A stretch of 18,067 nucleotides of DNA from Dunaliella salina (taxonomy: Eukaryota; Chlorophyta; Chlorophyceae; Chlamydomonadales; Dunaliellaceae), in contig MU070040.1 in NCBI GenBank assembly GCA_002284615.2, positions 80,751-98,817 of the forward strand, written 5' to 3'. This document shows, in pieces, positions 8,115 to 16,086 of the stretch. Under the pieces are notes generated by a model that was given only the letters and a program-made list of their open reading frames with translations, ran no database searches and was not told the origin of the DNA. The position numbers and the translations under genes were made by a program. Every line of letters begins with the position of its first letter. The first letter of the stretch is position 1.

Positions 8115-8427
8115 ACAGGTCACACATCACACACTCGTTTGTACCATGATTCAGCAATGCCACAAATTTGACGTGACATAAATGCCAAGTCACGCAATTC
8201 CGTGTCAAGTTCCTGCTCCCATACATTGGTTGCATTAGGTTCATTAAATCCCTGTCAAGATTTAAGAGGGTAGAATCTGCTGTGGGTCTGGAAAGATTGG
8301 GCTCGCTCTATTGTGCTTCAAATTTAAGCAAACACTGGTAGAATTCAGGCCCTGTCTCCTTGAATGCCTCTGGCTCCCAGGAGGGCATCCAAGTGATCTT
8401 CAATAGTTCTTCTTTAGACAATCGTTC
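8115..8427 (-). pseudogene. Copy B: acidic linker between PHD and methyltransferase-like domains
   Basis: The minus strand reads LSKEELLKITWMPSWEPEAF, CLLKFEAQ, a TAG, SEPNLSRPTADST and TNVWEQELDTELRD, homologous to SWEPEDIREAW ... DEPDLSTPAADSEL ... TWKQKLDTELRN in copy A and to SEPNLSIPTADSALSNLERQ in copy C. The TAG lies where C has CAA (Gln). No known domain is recognised; conservation in three copies shows it is a genuine part of the protein. Confidence 0.75.
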
Positions 8428-8760
8428 CAGGAGGGGCTATCTGAGGCCTAAAACCAGCCAGCTTTTGCATGCTCTTTGCGTATGTCCTCCCCAACGTTAG
8501 TTAACTGGTTAAATTTAAACTTGGCTCCCTCTTCTTATGCACTGAAGTTTGTAATTAACCAGTTGGGAAGACCATGTCTAATCAACCGAAAACAATCGTT
8601 CCAGAGGGGGCTATCTGAGGCCTAAAACCAGCCAGCTTTTGCATGCTCTTTGCGTATGTCCTCCCCGGCTGGTTAAATTTAAACTTGGCTCCCTCTTCTT
8701 ATGCACTGAAGTTTGCAATTAGCCAGTTGGGAAGACCATGTCTAATCAGCTGCGGTGTGA
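8419..8760. repeat. 174-bp tandem duplication at the left end of the MITE
   Basis: CAATCGTTCCAG occurs at 8419 and 8593, and the following ~160 bases (including GGCCTAAAACCAGCCAGC and TTTAAACTTGGCTCCCTC) are repeated nearly exactly. The second unit lacks about 14 bases around AACGTTAGTTAACT. The duplicate includes the flanking target sequence, so it arose after insertion. The right end shows a weaker echo: GGGTAGCTTG at about 9016 and 9117. Confidence 0.9.
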
Positions 8761-9143
8761 ACCCTATCTTTCACCACCAAATCTGCATATCTGACCACCT
8801 ACTACACTAAGTGATGATTTAGTGATTTGGAATTTTTGTTCCAAAAAAATATATTGCAAAAAATGGAGCAAAAAAACTCAGAGGTTGGCGTTTTATGACA
8901 ATTCCTGCTATTTTCCATGAAAAGCACCGAACTTGGGTTTACCTGACCCATGTGAGCTTTCACACAGTGTATCTCAGCACACAGGGCGACTTATACAAAT
9001 ATAAGCACATGCCCGGGTAGCTTGTTATGCCAGCTACACCTTGCAGCCAGATTTCCAATTAGATGAAGTGGGGACGCGAGTTACTGTACTTTGAACGCAG
9101 AAAAGGAGTATACCTGGGTAGCTTGCTCAGATTGCCCCCTCTG
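8428..9143. mobile_element. MITE-like insertion in copy B (hAT-like ends)
   Basis: Copy B's homology to A and C stops at 9152 and resumes at 8427, and the 716 bases between are foreign. The ends are imperfect inverted repeats: CAGGAGGGGCTATCTGAG on the left (CAGAGGGGGCTATCTGAG in its duplicate at 8602) and, reverse-complemented, CAGAGGGGGCAATCTGAG on the right. The flanks CAATCGTTC (8419-8427) and CAACCGTTC (9144-9152) match at 8 of 9 positions and look like a target-site duplication. The C-A-G-n-GG ends suggest hAT; an 8-bp duplication plus an extra C is also possible. No transposase gene is present. Confidence 0.75.
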
Positions 9144-9152
9144 CAACCGTTC

Positions 9153-9390
9153 TGTGATTTTTCTGAGTATCATTAAGGCCTGCACAGGCGGGTCATGCCC
9201 ATGTGTCAGCCGTTTCAATTTCCTGTCTCTGCTCATCTGAGTAGCATCCAAGTTCCTTCATGCATTTCCAATGGTATGTCCAATGGCAAACATCATAGAT
9301 ATGTACATATCAGGGAGGGGAGGCTCAGTGGCTTCAGGCTCACAGCCATAAGGGTAATTGCAGAGTTGGCAGCAGGCACACTAAACATCA
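9153..9390 (-). pseudogene. Copy B: PHD finger, degenerate
   Basis: The minus strand shows CACCQLC, EPPLPDMYI, then a shifted frame with HW..CMKELGCYSDEQRQE, then W-A-stop-P-A-C. The zinc ligands of the C4HC3 pattern are largely recognisable, but a small indel after MYI, a TAG before the first ligands (where A has GAG), and a TGA in place of the third-from-last cysteine codon break it. Confidence 0.75.
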
Positions 9391-9738
9391 GTACGAGCAA
9401 TTAGTGATGTAGTTTTAGGCTGAAAACCAGCTATTTGAAGAGAGACGGGGCCCATTTTTCTGTTATCATGGGGGCATAGCGTGTGTGATCTTGATAGCGT
9501 GGCTAGCTGTTTTTGCTCTTGCAAGTTTCCGAGCTGATGTTCTTCTGTAGTTCCAGAACTTGTGAGTCCAGACGTTTGGGCCTTGTAAATGCAGGTTAAG
9601 AGAGTAAATGGCAGGGTTGATGAGCTCTTTTTTAATGTGAAGTATTTTTTCCTCTTGTTGTTTGTCTATTAGATTGTGTATTCAGTCTGTGGGGAGTGTG
9701 ATTACGTATTGGAGGGCTGAGAACATTGCCTGACAAGG
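9391..9738 (-). pseudogene. Copy B: pre-PHD segment up to the copy C insertion
   Basis: The minus strand reads KKELINPAIYSLNLHLQGPN, VWTH, ARKLARAKT, then YAPMITEKWAPSLF, homologous to REVISPAIHSLTSLSQGPNV in copy C and IEKWALPMF in copy A. Relative to A it has lost the middle of the block that holds HISDWRIIIA. At 9738 it is interrupted by copy C, and joining 9738 to 13543 restores a continuous S/T/P-rich frame. Confidence 0.7.
9730..9738. repeat. Target-site duplication of copy C, left
   Basis: CTGACAAGG, identical to 13534-13542. It separates minus-strand copy B sequence from plus-strand copy C. Confidence 0.85.
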
Positions 9739-10075
9739 ATCCACACAGACAGAGAGGTCATTTCCCCAGCTATCCACTCTCTAACATCGCTTTCCCAAGG
9801 CCCAAACGTCTGGAATCATAGGGAAAACACCGCTAAGAAACTTGCTTAAGAAACTACTGCTACCTATGCTATCAGTTCTATCTTCTATCATGATGTAGGT
9901 GTTACTCACATAGATGATTGGAGAATTTGCGCATAGAAAAAGAAAGAACAATCAAATTCCTCTGCCCACCTCCAAATGCAATGTCACACCGATTAGACAC
10001 CTATGATAAAAATGGGCCCTGCTACTTTTGAAGAAGCCAACCTTGTGCCTGAAGATGCCTCACCTGCTGCTTGCA
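9739..10075 (+). pseudogene. Copy C: pre-PHD segment
   Basis: The pieces are REVISPAIHSLTSLSQGPNV, KNTAKKLA, a TAA, ETTATYAISSIFYHDV, VTHIDDWRIC, a TAG, KKKEQ, then a shift into KMGPATFEEANLVPEDASPA. These align with KNTLRKLIDETNLYD, DITHISDWRII and EKWALPMFKRAGFTPV of copy A. No domain family is recognised; conservation across A, B and C marks a structured region just before the PHD finger. Confidence 0.7.
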
Positions 10076-10290
10076 CTGATGTTGAGTGTGCCTGCTGCCA
10101 AGTATGCAATCACCATCATAGTTATGCAATAAAAACCTTTGATCCTCCATTTCCTGATATGTATGTTTGTGCTGTGTGCCACCGGATGTACCGTTGGGGA
10201 TGCATGTAGGAACTTGGATGCTACTCAGACACACAAAGACAAAAAATTGAAACAACCAACACGTGGGCATGTCCTGTCTGTGCAAGCCTT
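10076..10290 (+). pseudogene. Copy C: PHD finger with one nonsense codon
   Basis: VECACCQVCNHH ... PDMYVCAVCHRMYRWGCM, stop, ELGCYSDTQRQK ... TWACPVC shows all C4HC3 elements except that the position of the H-W-S-C histidine reads R-W-G-C (H to R). The TAG at 10207-10209 replaces the Lys codon (AAG) present in A and B. The finger is otherwise in one frame. Confidence 0.85.
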
Positions 10291-10383
10291 AGTGATGCCC
10301 CAAGAATTAATCGAGCGGCAGACTAAAAAAAACTTAGGAGGGTCACTTGGAAGCCCTTCTGGGAATGAGAGGATTTAAAGGAG

Positions 10384-11590
10384 ACGTCGCCTGAATTTAA
10401 AGAGTGTTTGCTTGAGTTCAAAGCACAACAAAGCGAGCCTAATCTCTCCATACCCACAGCTGATTCTGCCCTCTCAAATCTTGAAAGGCAGGGATTTGGA
10501 AAAGCTGATGCAACCAATGTGTGGCAGCATAAACTGGACACAGAATTGCACAACAAAATCACATTTGATACTGACCCACTAATCCTCAAGTAGACATAAC
10601 ACCAACAGGTTCATGCGAATAATGGCTGTGCAAGGTTGACCACGGATGAGCAACTCCCTCATCCAGCATCATCTGACACAGCATCTCATAGCCGGTCACC
10701 TCCTACTCCATCCCCCCTCATTCTCAAAGAAGTTTACACATGCGCACATGGCTTGCATATACAACACACAAGGCAAACGTGTTGGTATGACATCCCCTTA
10801 CCGCTTTCAAATCCTCTACAGGGCTTTTTATGGGGCCATGCTTGCTGGCATTCACAAGAAAATAACACAAACTCCAGGCAGATTTGCCACTGAGCTGCAA
10901 GGACTTCTGTCCTGCAAATCCATGCTTGAAAGAAAGTACTCTAGCAAGAAGATCCAAGACTCTTTTTCACAAGCCCTTCCAGGTCACATTTATGCTACCC
11001 TTCAAAAATGGGCTTTGGTAACCCAAGAAAAAATGGCTTCCCCACTGGACCACAACCCGCAATACCAGAGCTTTGGAGTTCGGACTCTCGAGACACTCTT
11101 TTTGGTGCCATGCATAGTGCCTTCTCGTCCAAATTCTTAGGCTTCTCAGTCTGCCATCCCATTTATGATGAGGGAATCATGACCAAGCTTTGCCATTTAC
11201 TCTGCCATTCTCAACGCAGAAGCCACTGCTACATTCATGTTCCTTCTGGCTTGGAACAAGGACAAGGTAACCAATGCCTACTCCGAACTTGTCACTGCCT
11301 ACCCCCACCTCTGTTACAAACTTGGAACTGTACCTCGCGAAAAAACTTAATTGCAGCGCCCCTCAATCCTGCCCTAACCAAGAGGTACCTTTACCTAAGC
11401 ATACCTGGGAAAGATTAGAAAAGAAAAGAAAAACTACGTAGGCAGAGAAACTCTTTCTACATCAATCAAGGAAGCACACCATACCTGGGACCATCGTATC
11501 TTTGCTGTTTGGAACATTGCAGCTCGAGTTCATCTCAACGACCATAGCAAAAACTGGCTACAGGGCCTCGCAGAAGATCTGAAAGAAGCC
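10384..11590 (+). pseudogene. Copy C: acidic linker and PCIF1-like methyltransferase-fold domain, broken
   Basis: Starts with LLEFKAQQSEPNLSIPTADS and VWQHKLDTELHNKITFD, shifts frame near 10575, has a TAA where A has Phe (in CEFW), then HMACIYNTQGKRVGM and a helical stretch into KWALVTQEKMASPLDHNP (about 11005-11060). After a shift: ELWSSDSRDTLFGAMHSAFS, FSVCHPIYDEGIM (11142-11180), another shift, then AEATATFMFLLAW and TAYPHLCYKLGTVP. The 69-bp insertion E splits PKHTWE from HTWDHRIFAVWNIAARVHLN. The same CHPI motif stands in place of NPPF. Colinearity with copy A is complete across the domain. Confidence 0.65.
11400..11490 (-). mobile_element. Copy E: 69-bp fragment of the family 3' end with 11-bp target-site duplication
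   Basis: CATACCTGGGA occurs at 11400-11410 and 11480-11490. The 69 bases between them, read on the minus strand, match the 3' ends of C and D: GATTGATGTAG, CTCTGCCTACGTAG, then TTTTTCTTTTCTTTTC. So a minimal, extremely 5'-truncated copy inserted into C in antisense. Removing it and one duplicate restores the alignment of copy C with A (HTWDHRIFAVWN against HSWSLQVIAVFN). Confidence 0.9.
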
Positions 11591-11779
11591 ACAGGATGGA
11601 AGCTGACAAACGTCAGCAGCCACCCTGTCCTAAAACCCATGCATGCTCACATGCCAGGTTTCAGTAAACTGGAACGCCTCCCATTTGAAAGACAACACGT
11701 CTCCAAGCAACCTAGAAATTCACACATGAGTATCCAAGATACAAACTCAGTGCCCAGCCAATCCAGTACCATCCTCACT

Positions 11780-12215
11780 CTCAAAGTTGCTGATTGGAGG
11801 ACATGGGCCTACACAGATGGCAGCTACCTTATCCATAACAGCAAGCAAGAAATTGGAGCAGGCACCGACTGCCCACTTACTGACAGCAAGAACTTTGTTA
11901 AACCAAACGGCGCTGGGATTACTAATGCTATTACTCAAGCTGAATTAGCAGAAATTACTGCTGCTATCATTACCAAATATGCAAACATTGCATCAGACAG
12001 CCTCACCTCTTTCAATCAAATATGTAAACAACTCCTCTACCCTGAAAATTACCTGAAGCATTTTTAAGGGGACGTCCTTAAGATGGATTCATCTCTCATC
12101 AGCAACTCTCACACCAAAATTCAATTCTACAAAGTTAAGCTTCACTTAAGGCTCATGCTGGCATTGCTGGAAATGAATGTGCAGATGCTATTGCAAAACA
12201 TCAGGCAAAGCAAGC
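11780..12215 (+). pseudogene. Copy C: RNase H type I domain, interrupted
   Basis: VADWRTWAYTDGSYLIHNSK, GAGITNAITQAELAEITAAI and ANIASDSLTSFNQ carry the first Asp, the Glu and the second Asp. A TAA at 12065-12067 lies where A has Gln (CAG). The catalytic loop is intact only after removing an 11-bp insertion near 12140 flanked by TTAAG: K-V-K then AHAGIAGNECADAIAKH, with the His and final Asp. Its spacing from the methyltransferase-like domain is about the same as in copy A, with no reverse transcriptase between them. Confidence 0.85.
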
Positions 12216-12705
12216 CAACAACTACGTGGCAGACACTGAGATCCCTGGTGCAGGTCCTGGCGGAAATCATTAATACACAACATTTTTTGGTTGGCCAAGG
12301 AAGAAAAAGAGTGCAAGCTGCAGGTGTTTCTACAGGTCCCCCTCCTGCACCTAAGCTCACCTATCTTTCCAATCTTCAAGGTGCTCCTAAATTCCACGTG
12401 CATACTAAACACAAACTTGCATATGCCAATACCAAAACATGTTACTCCTCTTACTATCAAAACGTATCACTGCATGTGAATAACAAAATTAGCAATGCTT
12501 TCAGGAATACGTCAGGTATATCAACACCCATGAAGCGGACCATCCTCAAGTACCGTACAGGAACCCTCTACAATCAAAAGCATGCAGTACGCCCTAAAAA
12601 GTCAACTGAGCCATCTTGCTCCCTCCCATGCTGCCATCACTTAGGCAGTGCACTACACATGCTCTCAGGCTGCCAAAACCATATCATCTCTAACATGAAA
12701 AACTG
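12216..12705 (+). pseudogene. Copy C: linker and CCHC zinc knuckle
   Basis: A His/Asn/Lys-rich linker (STGPPPAPKLTYLSNLQGAP, KHKLAYANTKTCYSSYYQN) leads to MKRTILKYRTGTLYNQKHAV and CSLPCCHHLGSALHMLSGC (12617-12672). Compared with A (C-x2-C) the first cysteine pair is C-x3-C, as in copy D. A 1-nt insertion near 12703 causes the stop after ISNMKN; D reads on as KAERHNIAG. Confidence 0.75.
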
Positions 12706-13309
12706 AGCGCCATAATATTGCAGGCAGAATGATTACAAAAGCACTCAGCAACTGCCCTGTAGAGATAGGCTTAGTATACATAGACATAGGAAGCAATTTT
12801 AAGCTTGCTCAACAGAACCTACAACTCCCTACATATGCTTCAAACAAAACTTTGCCTGCTTGCTTCTTCCCCTGTTAACCTTCCAGAGAGGAAAAGACAA
12901 CTCCAGTCGACTAGATGCTGTTTTGGTCAACCCCTTTAATGCCAAACATACTCCAAACGGTGTTTCTCCTATCCATCCACATCACGCTTTGCGCAGGTCC
13001 ACAAAGTAAGTCAGGCAACCCCATGGATTTTATGTGATGGATCGCCATGTGCACTTCACACAAAGCAAGTTCTATGTGGACACAAGGCCTGAGCATCTGT
13101 TAAACGCGGCAAAGCAGCAGCGTGCAGACCTAGGCATAATTATTTGTGCGGAAGCTGTCACAATTCACCCTGTTCTCCTGGGTGTAGGTGGAANTATTTA
13201 CACTGAGCATACCCTGAAGCAATTCAAACAACTAGGATTGGATCACAAGCGTGCCACGAAGCTTGCTCAACAATTCATGCACATTCAGTTCAATATGCCC
13301 ACAAACTAG
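12706..13309 (+). pseudogene. Copy C: PD-(D/E)XK nuclease-like domain, mutated
   Basis: ERHNIAGRMITKALSNCPVE, then several breaks, SSRLDAV, and later HVHFTQSKFYVDTRPEHLLN, AVTIHPVLLGVGG, IYTEHTLKQFKQLGLDHKRA. Compared with copy D the RPD motif is RLD and the E-I-K motif is Q-S-K, so both halves of the catalytic site are lost. One N is at 13194. Confidence 0.75.
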
Positions 13310-13533
13310 TCTCCACACGCCGCGCTATTGAACATAATAACACTTCCCACAGCCAAGTTCTAGAGCCAGGAGCTTCTAGTAACCCTCCAGCTCCCCAGTA
13401 GCTTTTTCTTTTTCTTACCTTGTGGTGGAGGGGACTCACGGCTCTTTTTTGAGCAAACGTGTCTCCAGCCAATGTGTCTCCTTTTCCTTAACTGATGTAG
13501 GGAGATTTCCTCTGCCTACGTAGTTTTTCTTTT
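13310..13533 (+). other. Copy C: C-terminal codons and 3' UTR with terminal hairpin
   Basis: Homologous to the end of D. The coding tail ends with the TAG after PSNPPAPQ (about 13399), and some 130 bases of UTR follow. A stem ATGTAGG (13495-13501) with CCTACGT (13515-13521) lies just before the T/C-rich end TTTTTCTTTTC. Copies D and E keep the same arrangement. Confidence 0.75.
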
Positions 13534-13542
13534 CTGACAAGG
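13534..13542. repeat. Target-site duplication of copy C, right
   Basis: CTGACAAGG directly follows the T/C-rich 3' end of copy C and matches 9730-9738. Confidence 0.85.
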
Positions 13543-14260
13543 GTCGTGCTTGGGGCGTTGGCTTATGTTGGGATGTGGTTTTCAGTGCTTAGGCAAGCAT
13601 TTGCAACACCTTAGCATCAGGATCTGCAGCAAAATCCTGCGTGCAGGTTTGGGGTGCTTGTGTGGAATTGATACCAAGTGTAAAATGGGAGCGGGTTCTT
13701 TTGCTCAGCGGCCCATCTGTGGATTGCACATCTGTGGCATTTGCAACCTCTTGTGTTTCTGGACAGTTGCTAGATGTAAGGTGATGGACTGAATGTCTGA
13801 GGCGGCGCCCAGTATGTTCGTGTCTGTAGTGAGGTGTGGAGCGAGGTAGGGTGTCTTTTTTTGGCACCATTTGTGTGAAGGGGACATTATTGGGTTGGGC
13901 TTCAGAATTCATATGAGTGGGGGAGGCTCGTCCCCCATTTAGGTGGGTATTGATGAGGCCGCTAACATGTGTATTGTTGATCCGACGGTAGTTGCAAGGG
14001 TGTTTGCTTCAATATTTTTCAAAGCTATGACCTTTTGAATGGAAGGGGTACTCAATTCTCCTTCAGGGGGAAGGTTGACAAGAGCTGCCAGCCTGTGTGA
14101 AATGCAATTCTACATTTGGTATTGACCTGGAGTGTTTAGCCTGGAGCTGAGAAACTGTGATGATATGAGTCTTACGTGGAAATGTAAGCTTATGTAAACC
14201 AGTGATTCCAATATTCATCAGAGGTTACATTATGCAGGTTATGAGAGTAGGGCATCAGCG
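13543..14260 (-). pseudogene. Copy B: 5' part (N-terminal helical domain and linker)
   Basis: On the minus strand, GITGLHKL and THIITVSQLQ, then RLAALVNLPPEGELS and RRINNTHVSGLINTHLNGG, are homologous to the 6050-6870 domain. These are followed by an S/T/P/Q-rich linker with DGPLSKRTRSHFTLG, which resembles the SKRTRSKSK motifs of copy A. Joining 13543 to 9738 across the copy C insertion continues the linker as RPLSGNVLSPPIRN, supporting that this is the missing 5' end of copy B. Upstream of about 14260 homology stops at a CATA/(CA)n stretch. Several stops are present. Confidence 0.75.
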
Positions 14261-14281
14261 GTTCCTTGCCATACATACATA

Positions 14282-14296
14282 CATGCGCTTGCGCAC

Positions 14297-14350
<54 letters not shown>
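14282..14350. repeat. (CA)n microsatellite
   Basis: About 27 CA units at 14296-14350, preceded by CATACATACATACATGCGCT. The reverse complement of a similar block ends the window. Confidence 0.95.
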
Positions 14351-14351
<1 letters not shown>

Positions 14352-14480
14352 CTACTCTATTCACACCACACCCTTGAGCAAGTGTGTAGGTCTACGTAGG
14401 TGAAGGAAAAGGCTCTAGAAACACAACCACTCAGTTCCTAAATGCAATCAGCAGTACTCCAGAGTCCTGAAATTTACTGT
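14351..14480 (+). repeat. Satellite monomer 1 (~180-bp family), truncated
   Basis: Contains CACACCACACCCTTGAGC, GTGTGTAGGT, GAAGGAAAAGGCTCTAGAAA, CACAACCACTCAGTTCC, CAGCAGTACTCCAGAGTCC, shared in order with the monomers at 15.04-15.78 kb and 17.53-17.90 kb. Its 5' part is replaced by the (CA)n tract. Confidence 0.75.
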
Positions 14481-15039
14481 AGTTAGGTGCTGACATGCTC
14501 ATTTAGTGTTGTGTCAATTTTACTGTTGGTGACCAATTAGTTAGGTTGTTATAGGTTTTTTTGGGTGATGGTTTTCCCTGGACCTCTATGTTGAGAATTT
14601 CTACGTTCTACGCTCTACGTTCTACATTCTGCTTTGTACATGTAGCACCATCAGGATAAGATGTAGTAGAATATCTCAACCTTCTGTGTGTAAAGGAGTG
14701 ATGGCCTGAGGCCAAGCAAGCCCTGGGAGAGGGCAAGGATGGAGCAGCAGCGTGGCAATCAGGAAAGTGTGGCAAAGAGAGCACAAGAGGGTAAGCATGC
14801 CTGAGTGTGGCAGGCATTGCAAGAAACATGCTGCTGGTTATTGCAGCCCAATGTCCTCTGATGGAGGGTTACTCCACCTTGGACGAAGAAGATGGTGGTG
14901 CGGAGGCAGGCCACACACTGCCGTGACCAGTAAACCACACCACCATCTCAACAAGCAAACCCCACATTCTCAAGTGATTCGTGTTGCCAAGTCAGTACAT
15001 CTTACAGAACATGATCTGAGCATGACAGTGCAAAAGGCA
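14481..15039. other. Intervening sequence, no gene recognised
   Basis: Non-repetitive apart from a heptamer tract at 14599-14626. A 129-codon frame from 14752 has no recognisable domain and runs into a satellite monomer, so I do not call it a gene. Confidence 0.5.
14599..14626. repeat. TTCTACG heptamer tract
   Basis: Four consecutive 7-mers TTCTACG, TTCTACG, CTCTACG, TTCTACA. This does not match a telomere repeat I know. Confidence 0.8.
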
Positions 15040-15780
15040 GCAGGAGCAGCTGCTATGTCTATGGAAAGTTATGCACCACTTTGCTCAGAGCACACCCTCA
15101 AACAAGTGTGTAGGTATATCTGGGTGAAGGAAAGGGTCTAGAACCACAACCACTCACTTCCTCCATGCAATCAGCAGCATTCCAGAATCCTGAAATGCAC
15201 TTTAGTCAGATGCATAGGACAGCTTGAGCAACTGATATGTCTGTGGAAAGCTATGCACCACTCTGGTCACAGCACACCCTCCAGCATTTGTGTAGGTGCA
15301 CCTTGGTGATGCATCATATGGGAAAGGATCTAGAAACACAAACACTCGGTCCCTCAACACAACCAGCAGCATTCCAGAGTCCTTAAATGTATTCTAGCCA
15401 GGCCCAAAAGTTATCAGGAGCAGCTGCTGTGCTCGTGGAATGTTATGCATCACTCTGGTCAGACCACACCCTCCAAAAAGTGATTAGGTGTACCTAGGAG
15501 AAGAAAAAGGCTCCAGAAAAACAAACATCCATTTCTTAGAGCAACCAGCAGCATTCTAGAGTCCTTGGATATATTCTTGACAGTCCCAAAAATCATCAGG
15601 ATTACCTGCGGTGTCTGTGGAAATTTATGCACCACTCTGGTTAGACCACACCCCCCAGCATATGTGTCCGAGCATCTGGGTGATGGAAAAGGCTCTAGGA
15701 ACACAACCATCCAGTTCCCCAGAGCCACCAGCAGCATTCCTGTCATGCGTGATCACTGTCTTGCACATTTCACTGATCTG
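15040..15780 (+). repeat. Four tandem ~180-bp satellite monomers
   Basis: The anchor ATGCACCACT (with variants) occurs at 15071, 15252, 15445 and 15627, giving periods of 181, 193 and 182. Each unit runs through CACACCCTCCA, GTGTAGGTG, GGAAAAGGCTCTAGAAACAC, CAACCAGCAGCATTCC and AGAGTCCTTAAAT. Sequence divergence is roughly 15-25% by eye. The unit length is close to nucleosomal and to many centromeric or subtelomeric satellites, but function is unknown. Confidence 0.85.
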
Positions 15781-15819
15781 GCAGTACATAGCACTATTAT
15801 TATAGGTGGTTTAAGGTCA

Positions 15820-15828
15820 CCGAGATTC
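15820..15828. repeat. Target-site duplication of copy D, left
   Basis: TTTAAGGTC, identical to 17134-17142, directly before the first base homologous to the element. Confidence 0.75.
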
Positions 15829-16086
15829 CTGGTGCAGGTCCTGGTGGAAATCTATTTACAAACATTTTCTGGTTAGCCAAGGAAGAAAGAGTGCATGCTG
15901 CAGGCACATCTGCGGGTCCACCACCAGCCCAAAAGCTCACCTATTTCCCAATCTTCAAGATGCCCTCAAATCCCACAAGCATTGCAAACACAAGCTTGGA
16001 TATGCCAATGCCAAAACAGGCTACTACTCTTACTATTAAAACTTATTACCGTGAGTAGATGAAAAATCAGCAATGCCTTCAGAAAT

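Larger units (their letters stand above)
6870..9738 (-). mobile_element. Retroelement copy B, central part (degenerate)
   Basis: From high to low coordinates on the minus strand: pre-PHD segment, PHD finger, a MITE-like insertion, an acidic linker, an unassigned stretch, and the methyltransferase-like domain, ending near the RNase H junction at about 6870 where homology stops and the copy A N-terminal region begins. Stops and frameshifts are common. Its 5' continuation is at 13543-14260, beyond the inserted copy C: both edges of C carry the same 9 bases. The low-coordinate truncation is best explained if copy A inserted into B, which the window cannot confirm. Confidence 0.8.
9739..13533 (+). 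mobile_element. Retroelement copy C (5'-truncated, nearly full 3' part)
   Basis: A plus-strand copy running from the pre-PHD segment through PHD, methyltransferase-like, RNase H, CCHC and nuclease-like domains to the family 3' end (CTACGTAGTTTTTCTTTTC). It is flanked by the 9-bp duplication CTGACAAGG, and the flanks on both sides are minus-strand copy B, so it inserted into B in the opposite orientation. The 5' edge falls inside the coding region, as expected for an incomplete target-primed reverse transcription product. Many stops and frameshifts, one N (13194), a secondary 69-bp insertion and an 11-bp insertion show that it is dead. Confidence 0.9.

Noticed and set aside
7619..8149. 176-codon plus-strand frame
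   Set aside because: Its first part is antisense to copy B coding sequence, and the rest shows no domain. It is a chance frame.
1..13533. LTR retrotransposon
   Set aside because: No long direct terminal repeats flank any copy, and copies are 5'-truncated with tails and short target-site duplications.
14752..15141. 129-codon plus-strand frame
   Set aside because: It has no recognisable domain and ends inside a satellite monomer shared with non-coding copies.
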